Shown here: positions 50,700 through 56,684 of the stretch, piece by piece
Layout: each line of letters begins with the position of its first letter
How positions within the stretch are numbered: the stretch's first letter is position 1
DNA from: CAYQJL01 sp964612295
GTDB taxonomy: Bacteria; Eisenbacteria; RBG-16-71-46; CAIMUX01; WJJG01
Direction of reading: 5' to 3'
Assembly (NCBI GenBank): GCA_964612295.1
Contig: CAZTDY010000004.1
Coordinates: forward strand, 62,001 to 126,000
Length of the DNA: 64,000 nucleotides
Made by a program: the position numbers and the translations under genes
The notes under the pieces: generated by a model
Told to the model about the DNA's origin: nothing
What the model saw: only the letters and a program-made list of their open reading frames with translations
The model's database searches: none

Positions 50700-52665
50700 G
50701 GCATGCGTCCTCCGTCAAGATCCCCCTCTTCAGGAAGTCTTCGGCTACGTAGTCCAGGGACAGGTCGCGCAAGGACTCTTGCGTCGGAATGCCCTGCTCG
50801 TTCCACCCCTTGAATCGGTAGTACGTATCCAGGAGCTCGGCCTCGAGCTCGGGGAATCTCCTCTTCCAGTGGTCTGCGGGCGGCTTCTCGTCGTCCTTCC
50901 TCATCCCCCGCCGGATGTTGACGGCTCTCACCAGATTCCGGTTTCTCTTGGCGATCTTCTTGAGCTCGTCCTCATCGATATCGATTCCGGTCGCCGCAGA
51001 AATGAAGGTCGGCAAGTTGTGGATGTGATACGGGGGCTTCAGGGGGAAGGATGACAGACCGGCGCACATCCCGGTGGCGTCATCGATGTAATGCATCATC
51101 TCCTGCCACTCGACGATTTCGCAGGTGGCTTCCACGCCTGGATAGTGGGGAATGGAGTACTCGCCGCGAAGCTCCCAGTTCACGAAGTGCTCCTTCATCT
51201 TTTCATCCGGGACCTGCACCCAGTCCTTGACGAACTCTTCTCGTTCCGCTCTCGTCACAAAGGGTGCCTGGGGAAAATTCCCCTCGATCTGGGTGATGTT
51301 GATCTTCTCGCCCGTGGAATACATGAGGAAGTAGATCGGGTTGAGCATTCCCAGCTTGAGCGGCAGCTGCTCATGTTTCTTGATGTTGTTGTGCGCATAT
51401 TCTTCTGCGCCCTTGCCGATCTGCTCGGCCGCCCAATGGGTTCCATTGGCCAGAACATCTCCAATGCCTTCTCGCCGGACGATTCTGTCCAGCAGCCAAT
51501 AGAATCTCCCCTCCTCATCCTCAGGCATTCCCGGGAAGTCCTCGTCCGTCAGAATCCCGGCTTCGTACAACTCGAGCGCGAAGGCCATGACCTGGGGAGC
51601 CGAGAACCCATCCACACCGTACTCGGTCGCGCGCTGCGCGATGCTCAGACCGAATTTCAGGTCCGACATGGCCGCCATCGTATAGGTGAGCTTGGAGAAA
51701 CACTTCATCATGTAGGTGGGCAATCCCGGGACCGAGATGGTTGCGCCGCATTTCATCGGGCAGTTGTGGCAACTGATGAGCCGCGTCCGCATGTTCTCCA
51801 TCGTCTCGGTCCACTGTTTCTCGACGTCCTCGGTCCAGAAACCTTTTCTGCGGGTTCGGGAGTTGCCCCACGCGAAGTTCTCCGTGTGCCACTTCTCATC
51901 ATGGATCGCCATCTCTTGGGGCGATCCGAGCCCTGCCAGAATGGGCATCACCCCGGGGATTGGATTCTCACCGCGATGCTTGATGTACTTCATCACATCG
52001 TTGCAGAGCTCGATGAACTCCTCCGGCTTGGCGACGTGGACGTCCTTACTTCCCCGGACCACGATCGCCTTCACGCCCTTATCTCCCATCACGGCGCCGA
52101 TTCCGCCCCGGCTGGCACTGGAGCGGCCCTGCTCGATGGAGGCAAAGTGGACCCTGTTCTCCCCGGCCAAGCCGATGGAGGCCACCTGGGCATTGGGCTC
52201 CTTCAACTCCTGCCTGATGAGTTCCGCGGTTTCCGTGGCACCCTTGCCCTGGAGATATGAGGCGTCTCGCAACTCTATTTTGTCGTCGTTGATCCACAGG
52301 TAGACCAGTTTGGGTGACTTGCCGCGAAGGATGACCTTGTCGTACCCGGCATACTTCAATTCCGGCGCCCAGAATCCGCCCATCATGGAGAAGGCCATCA
52401 AACGCGTCTGGGGAGAGATGGTTGAGACGACGGTGCGATTGCAGCCGACAGCGGGGGTGCCCACCAGGAGTCCGGTGCTGAAGATCAGGAGGTTGTCCGG
52501 AGAGAAGGGATCCGTGTCAGGCGGGACCCGGTCCCACAAGATCTTGGCGTTCGTCCCCAGCCCGCCCAGATACAGTTCGGTGAGCTTCGGATCCGTTGCC
52601 ACCCTCTCGATGTTTCCTCTGGTAAGATCGACTTCCAGGTTGAAGCCTGTCTCTGCGTACCTCAT
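50689..52665 (-). CDS. bamB: BamB: tungsten-containing catalytic subunit of class II benzoyl-CoA reductase
   Basis: This is a 658-residue AOR-family enzyme that reduces the aromatic ring of benzoyl-CoA to the 1,5-dienoyl-CoA at a W-bis-pterin site. The N-terminal domain has LYLGGLGTNAKILWDRVP, VGTPAVGCNRTVVSTISP and SRGGIGAVMGDKGVKAI. Cluster cysteines are in ISCHNCPMKCGA, with the distal ligand in DDATGMCAGLSS. Long BamB-specific regions such as TYMMKCFSKLTYTMAAMSDL and FPLKPPYHIHNLPTFISAAT separate it from ordinary aldehyde oxidoreductases and from the paralogue at 29.5 kb. AUG 52665 follows GAGGGGAAACG. tetR lies 51 bases upstream on the same strand. Confidence 0.93.
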   Translation of the reverse strand: MRYAETGFNLEVDLTRGNIERVATDPKLTELYLGGLGTNAKILWDRVPPDTDPFSPDNLLIFSTGLLVGTPAVGCNRTVVSTISPQTRLMAFSMMGGFWAPELKYAGYDKVILRGKSPKLVYLWINDDKIELRDASYLQGKGATETAELIRQELKEPNAQVASIGLAGENRVHFASIEQGRSSASRGGIGAVMGDKGVKAIVVRGSKDVHVAKPEEFIELCNDVMKYIKHRGENPIPGVMPILAGLGSPQEMAIHDEKWHTENFAWGNSRTRRKGFWTEDVEKQWTETMENMRTRLISCHNCPMKCGATISVPGLPTYMMKCFSKLTYTMAAMSDLKFGLSIAQRATEYGVDGFSAPQVMAFALELYEAGILTDEDFPGMPEDEEGRFYWLLDRIVRREGIGDVLANGTHWAAEQIGKGAEEYAHNNIKKHEQLPLKLGMLNPIYFLMYSTGEKINITQIEGNFPQAPFVTRAEREEFVKDWVQVPDEKMKEHFVNWELRGEYSIPHYPGVEATCEIVEWQEMMHYIDDATGMCAGLSSFPLKPPYHIHNLPTFISAATGIDIDEDELKKIAKRNRNLVRAVNIRRGMRKDDEKPPADHWKRRFPELEAELLDTYYRFKGWNEQGIPTQESLRDLSLDYVAEDFLKRGILTEDACREG

Positions 52666-52716
52666 CGTTTCCCCTCTTTTATTGTCTGAATCCGCCTCCA
52701 GGGGACGGTCTACGCT

Positions 52717-53358
52717 TTACCGTGGTCTTACGCCGTCAATGAAGATGCCGCTCAGTTGATCCTCCAGATTCTTCAGGTCGCGATGGCGGCGCGGGTTGTA
52801 CCACATGTACACCCAGTTGAGCATGCCGAAGAGCGCCAGGGCGGCCATGTCGCTGTCCAGTTGCTTCGGGGATCCTTCGGAAAGCTCATCGATCACTTCC
52901 CTCGTGATCAGGTAATACTCTCGGCGTTTCTCCAACACCTGCTTGTACGCGTCGCCCTTGAGCGAGTCCAACTCACGGGCGCAGACCTTGAGTTCAGGAA
53001 GGTGCTTGAGAAAGTGGCTGAGGTGGTTCTCGACAATGAGACGAATGCGCGCTTCCGCGGTTTTCTCGGTGCAGGTTGCGAGGCGGTCCTTGAGATGCCT
53101 CACCAGTGAATCGAAGGTATGGAGCTGAATCAGGTAGAGGACTTCTTCCTTGGATCTGAAATAGTAGTAGAGTCCGGCGATGCTCACTCCGGCCTCGGCC
53201 GCGATTCGCCGCATCGAGGCCTTCTCGTAGCCTTCGTCCGCCATGATCCGAGTGGCCGTCGCAAGAATCTCCGCAAAACGTTCGTCGTATTGAGGGGTCC
53301 GCTCACCCCCGCCGGGTACGGCGTACTTGATACCTGGAGGATGTGCCTTCTTTGCCAT
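52717..53358 (-). CDS. TetR-family regulator of the bam operon
   Basis: This 213-residue protein has an N-terminal TetR HTH (ATRIMADEGYEKASMRRIAA, EAGVSIAGLYYYFRSKEEVL, about residues 34-75) and a helical ligand domain with LKVCARELDSLKGDAYKQVL and FGMLNWVYMWYNP, as in regulators that sense acyl-CoA or hydrophobic ligands. It is the first gene of the minus-strand run leading into bamB. Two tandem palindromes lie between it and the divergent gene at 53542, so it probably represses itself, the bam genes and the divergent cluster. Benzoyl-CoA or a related CoA ester is the obvious candidate inducer, by inference. Confidence 0.88.
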   Translation of the reverse strand: MAKKAHPPGIKYAVPGGGERTPQYDERFAEILATATRIMADEGYEKASMRRIAAEAGVSIAGLYYYFRSKEEVLYLIQLHTFDSLVRHLKDRLATCTEKTAEARIRLIVENHLSHFLKHLPELKVCARELDSLKGDAYKQVLEKRREYYLITREVIDELSEGSPKQLDSDMAALALFGMLNWVYMWYNPRRHRDLKNLEDQLSGIFIDGVRPR

Positions 53359-53372
53359 CTGCTCCCCCTACT

Positions 53373-53413
53373 TATCGAACGCTCGTTCACTATACCTATC
53401 GAACGCTCGTTCG
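53373..53413. promoter_or_regulatory. Tandem TetR operators between tetR and the divergent catabolic cluster
   Basis: Two copies of TATCGAACGCTCGTTC (53373-53388 and 53397-53412) stand exactly 24 bases apart. Each contains the palindrome GAACG-CT-CGTTC, the typical form of a TetR/FadR-type operator; the second copy extends by one more pair (CGAAC/GTTCG). A spacing of 24 places both on nearly the same DNA face. The first site covers the transcription start region of tetR and the second covers the spacer and -35 edge of its promoter. Confidence 0.8.
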
Positions 53414-53418
53414 AACAA
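53389..53418 (-). promoter_or_regulatory. Probable tetR-bam promoter
   Basis: On the minus strand TTGTTC (53413-53418) and TATAGT (53389-53394, 5 of 6 consensus) are separated by 18 bases. The -10 lies between the two TetR operators and the spacer is filled by the second one, an arrangement expected for autorepression. tetR begins about 30 bases further on with a GGGGGAG ribosome site. Confidence 0.6.
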
Positions 53419-53442
53419 CTAAAAAGACAACGGCGCTGCCGG

Positions 53443-53471
53443 TTGACCTCCTCGGGGAGGCTTGCTAGGGT
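53443..53471 (+). promoter_or_regulatory. Possible promoter of the divergent cluster
   Basis: TTGACC (53443-53448, 5 of 6) is followed after 17 bases by TAGGGT (53466-53471, weak). The spacer contains a CCTCC/GGAGG inverted repeat. The first gene starts 70 bases downstream. The operators lie 30 bases upstream of this -35, so repression would be indirect or through looping if this promoter is the one used. Confidence 0.4.
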
Positions 53472-53541
53472 TGAACCTCATAAAGGTCTCTAACAACTAC
53501 GGTTGGAACCATCGGGACCCCGGATCCGTCAGGAGGAAGCG

Positions 53542-54231
53542 ATGATCGATGAACTCGAGGCCATGCTCCGACCCCCGGCCCGCGAGATGCCCGCCTACCC
53601 ACCCAAATCGATCTTGCTGGCCAATGGCAAGACGATGGTGATCCGCCCCGCGCTGATCGAGGAGGTCGACACCCTCCTCAGGATCATCGAGCCGCTCAAC
53701 TGGTTGGATCGCGACTACTACGACATCGTTTCGGCGCGCCTCTTCGCGGAGCTTCTCGGATGGAAGGTGACCCGGGTGCGGGATCCCTATTGCCTCGTGG
53801 GGGTCGTCGAGGGTGAGCTGGCCGGCATCGTCAACGGACGCATGTTCGACGAGCGTCACGGCATCAGCTATCACACGCTGTCGCTGATGCGCGGGCTGCG
53901 GGTGGGCGCCCACCTGTTTGCGGCCAAGATGGAGCATCATATCGAGTTCTTGAACCAGGAGGAGGTGTGGGTCGTTGCCGAAAGCCCCATTGGGCACCGC
54001 CGGTGGATGATCGAGTACCCGCTGGATAAGAAGTTCTCGATCCAGCACGAGTTGGGCGGCGCACCCTCCTACGTGTTGACCCGCGAGACCTACTTTAACG
54101 CCAAGGGTCGTCTGGTGACCGGCAGTCGTCCTGTGTCCGACGAACTGCTCGCGACCAGTTTCCCCATTCGTAAGCCGGATCTCTCCACGCTTCTGGTGCA
54201 GATCGAGGATACGCTGGAGGCCAAGCTATGA
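53542..54231 (+). CDS. Unknown protein with weak GNAT-like features, first gene of the divergent cluster
   Basis: This is a 229-residue soluble protein. An N-terminal stretch (ILLANGKTMVIRPALIEEVD) and the pattern of a central strand followed by ELAGIVNGRMF and VWVVAESPIGHRRWMIEYPLD resemble the acetyltransferase (GNAT) layout loosely, but no clear acetyl-CoA loop is visible. Other conserved-looking segments are WLDRDYYDIVSARLFAELLG and HTLSLMRGLRVGAHLFAAKMEHH. The family is not one I recognise. AUG 53542 follows AGGAGGAAGCG closely. It overlaps the thiolase gene by 4 bases, so it belongs to that operon and may act on the same acyl-CoA substrate. Confidence 0.7.
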   Translation: MIDELEAMLRPPAREMPAYPPKSILLANGKTMVIRPALIEEVDTLLRIIEPLNWLDRDYYDIVSARLFAELLGWKVTRVRDPYCLVGVVEGELAGIVNGRMFDERHGISYHTLSLMRGLRVGAHLFAAKMEHHIEFLNQEEVWVVAESPIGHRRWMIEYPLDKKFSIQHELGGAPSYVLTRETYFNAKGRLVTGSRPVSDELLATSFPIRKPDLSTLLVQIEDTLEAKL

Positions 54232-55460
54232 GAGACGTGGCCATCGTCGGTATTGGTTCGACCCAGTTTGGCCGGGCCCAGTGGAGCCTTCTTAAAATGA
54301 TGTGCGAGGCCTCCCACGAGGCGATCGCCGATGCAGGGCTCAAACTCGATCATCGCGCCTGGGAGGGTGCCGCGCCCGGAAAGAGCGACGGCCGGCGCAT
54401 CGAAGCAGTCTATGTGGCGAACATGGGGGCGCCGCGGAATAACAAGATGGCCGGGATCGGCAGCGCGCTGGTGGATCGGCTCAACCTCTACCCGGCGGCG
54501 GCCGATGCCGTGGAGAACGGTCCCGCCTCGGGCGCGTCCGCGGTGAGACATGGGTTCATGGCGGTCGCCTCCGGCATGCATGATCTGGTGCTGGTCTGCG
54601 GGGGTGAGCGCATGCGAGAGGTCAACAACCTCGAAGCCACCGAGTTCGTCTCCTATCTCAGCCACCGCTATGCCGAATACATCTACGGGGTGACCTTGCC
54701 GGCGCTGGCCGGAATGTTCACGCGTCTCTACATGGAACGGTACGGGGTCACCGCGCGCCACCTGGCCATGGTGGCAATCAAGAACCACGCCAACGGCGTC
54801 CTCAATCCCCGGGCCCATCTCCAGACCGAGGTGACGATGGAGGGGATTCTCACCGGGCCGGACGCGGAGAACAACAATCCCTACGTCGCCGAGCCGCTCC
54901 GTTTCTTCGACTGCTGTCCGGTGAGTGACGGCGCCTCGGCTCTTCTACTGGCTCCGGCCGAGAAGGCCGCGGAGTTCACGTCCACCCCGGTGCGCATCGC
55001 GGGCACCGGGCAGGCCAGCGATCGACAGGTGATTCATGAGCGCCCCGATCCCACCGAGTTGACCGCCGTCAGGCTCGCGTCGCAGCAGGCCTTCTCCATG
55101 GCCGATCGCAAACCGGCGGACGTCGACATCGCCGAACTGCACGACGCCTTCACGATCCTGGAGATCGTGGAGAGCGAAGAGGCCGGGTTCCTCGCCAAGG
55201 GCGAGGGCCATCTTGCGCTGGAGCGAGGCGAGACTCAGATCGGCGGCAAGCTGCCCATCAATCCCTCCGGGGGCCTCAAGGCGCGCGGACATCCCGTGGG
55301 CAATACGGGTGTGTCGCAGATCGTGGAGGTTGCGCGACAACTCCGGGGAGATGCGGGGAAATACCAGATCAAGAAGAAGAAACCCCAGACCGGATTCGCA
55401 CTGAACTTCGGTGGTTTCGGAAACAACGTGCTCGCCACCGTCTTGACGCGGGGGGTGTGA
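54228..55460 (+). CDS. Thiolase-like protein (SCP-x type) with proline at the nucleophile position
   Basis: This is a 410-residue thiolase-fold protein of the SCP-x/acetyl-CoA C-acetyltransferase-like group. The C-terminal motifs are present (AELHDAFTILEIVESEEAG, NPSGGLKARGHPVGNTGVSQ, FALNFGGFGNN). At the place where the family reads xCASGxSA it has VENGPASGASAVRHG, so the acylated cysteine is replaced by proline. The end loop has GGFGNN where other thiolases have a cysteine. Such a protein cannot run normal thiolysis; a decarboxylating, hydrating or aldol-type reaction, or a structural partner role, is possible. It is followed directly by its usual DUF35 zinc-ribbon partner. Confidence 0.82.
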   Translation: MRDVAIVGIGSTQFGRAQWSLLKMMCEASHEAIADAGLKLDHRAWEGAAPGKSDGRRIEAVYVANMGAPRNNKMAGIGSALVDRLNLYPAAADAVENGPASGASAVRHGFMAVASGMHDLVLVCGGERMREVNNLEATEFVSYLSHRYAEYIYGVTLPALAGMFTRLYMERYGVTARHLAMVAIKNHANGVLNPRAHLQTEVTMEGILTGPDAENNNPYVAEPLRFFDCCPVSDGASALLLAPAEKAAEFTSTPVRIAGTGQASDRQVIHERPDPTELTAVRLASQQAFSMADRKPADVDIAELHDAFTILEIVESEEAGFLAKGEGHLALERGETQIGGKLPINPSGGLKARGHPVGNTGVSQIVEVARQLRGDAGKYQIKKKKPQTGFALNFGGFGNNVLATVLTRGV

Positions 55461-55461
55461 G

Positions 55462-55800
55462 ATGGCGAATGCAACGATGGCCGCGAAGTGCAAGGCTTGT
55501 GATGCGCTGTCCTACCCGACGCACTTCTACTGCCCCTCATGCGGCATGCAGGAGTTCGAGCCGGTTCCGATCGAGGGCGAGGGGAAACTGCTCACCTGGA
55601 CCCGCGCCCATGCATTGTCTCTCGACTATGCGCAACGATACATCACCCTGGGCATCGTCGAGATGGACATGGGGGTCTGTGTCACCGGGCAACTCGCGAT
55701 CGATGAACCCCGGATTGGAATGCGTGTACAAGCCGGCCAGGATCAGGTGCGGGAGACTTCGGGTCAGGCGATCTACGGTCTGGTCTTCCGGGCGAAGTGA
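55462..55800 (+). CDS. DUF35 OB-fold zinc-ribbon protein, partner of the thiolase-like protein
   Basis: This 112-residue protein has a zinc ribbon (KCKACDALSYPTHFYCPSC, two CxxC pairs) followed by an OB-fold (FEPVPIEGEGKLLTW to YGLVFRAK). DUF35 proteins bind thiolases and help form the CoA-substrate channel, as in archaeal HMG-CoA synthase complexes and in BbsA-BbsB benzylsuccinyl-CoA thiolase. It starts one base after the thiolase stop. The sequence is intact and of normal length. Confidence 0.9.
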   Translation: MANATMAAKCKACDALSYPTHFYCPSCGMQEFEPVPIEGEGKLLTWTRAHALSLDYAQRYITLGIVEMDMGVCVTGQLAIDEPRIGMRVQAGQDQVRETSGQAIYGLVFRAK

Positions 55801-55826
55801 GGCTCGCCTCGCGGAGGTGGATGCCC

Positions 55827-56684
55827 ATGAACGAACTGCGATATGAGAAACCGGCCAGTGCGAAGGAGGCCTGCGCGTTGCTCGCCAAGGCGCCTGGTCG
55901 AGCCCGGATTCTGGCTGGGGGAACCGATCTCGTCGTCGATCTCGCCAGTGGGCGGTCCACCGCCGAGGAACTCATCGACATCAAGAACATCCCGGGTGTG
56001 CGCGAGATCCGCTGGCTGCCCGACGGCGACCTGGTGATCGGTGCCGCGGTGGTGATGCGCCAACTCTACGAAGACGAGCGCGTGGCGGACACCTATCCGG
56101 CGCTGGCTCAAGGGGCCGAGGCGGTGGGATCGCTCCAGATCCGCTGCCGGGCCACGGTGGGCGGCAACCTCTGCAATGCCTCCCCCTGCGCCGATACCGC
56201 CCCTCCCCTTCTGGTTCTCGGCGCGCATGTCCAGGTCGTCGGGGTCGACGGTTCCCGAGAGATCCCCCTCGCCGAACTCTTCCTGGACGTCAAGAAGACC
56301 GCGCTGAAACCGGGCGAGTTCGTGACCGCGATCGTCTTACCGGAGACGTCCCGTTCCTGGCGGAGCGCCTTCGACAAGATCAAACGAGTGCGCGGGCACG
56401 ATCTCGCGCTGGTCAATGCCGCCGCGGCCTTTGATCCCGCCGAGGGTCGATTGCGCGCGGCGATCGGAAGCTGCGGGGCCACGCCCCTCTTGCTCCCGGA
56501 GGTCAGCGGCATCAATCCCGGAGACGATCCGGCGCCGATCAGCCGCCGGCTGGCCGAAAGCGTGACCGCTCACATCTGCCCGATCGACGATGTCCGTGCG
56601 ACCGCCGAGTATCGCCAAGACATGGCCTCCCTGCTCTGCCGACGAATCGTCACCCGGCTCCTTGATCCGAAGGAGGTGGGCTGA
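55827..56684 (+). CDS. FAD-binding subunit (M) of a molybdenum hydroxylase, xanthine dehydrogenase family
   Basis: This is a 285-residue CoxM/HcrB-type subunit. FAD motifs are ILAGGTDLVVDLASG and TVGGNLCNASPCADTAPPLL, with the CO-dehydrogenase flavoprotein C-terminal domain after residue 175. It carries electrons from the iron-sulfur centres of the large subunit to an acceptor. The AUG at 55827 is preferred over 55821 because GGAGGTGG lies nine bases before it. Its stop overlaps the start of the next gene (ATGA-type coupling). Confidence 0.88.
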   Translation: MNELRYEKPASAKEACALLAKAPGRARILAGGTDLVVDLASGRSTAEELIDIKNIPGVREIRWLPDGDLVIGAAVVMRQLYEDERVADTYPALAQGAEAVGSLQIRCRATVGGNLCNASPCADTAPPLLVLGAHVQVVGVDGSREIPLAELFLDVKKTALKPGEFVTAIVLPETSRSWRSAFDKIKRVRGHDLALVNAAAAFDPAEGRLRAAIGSCGATPLLLPEVSGINPGDDPAPISRRLAESVTAHICPIDDVRATAEYRQDMASLLCRRIVTRLLDPKEVG

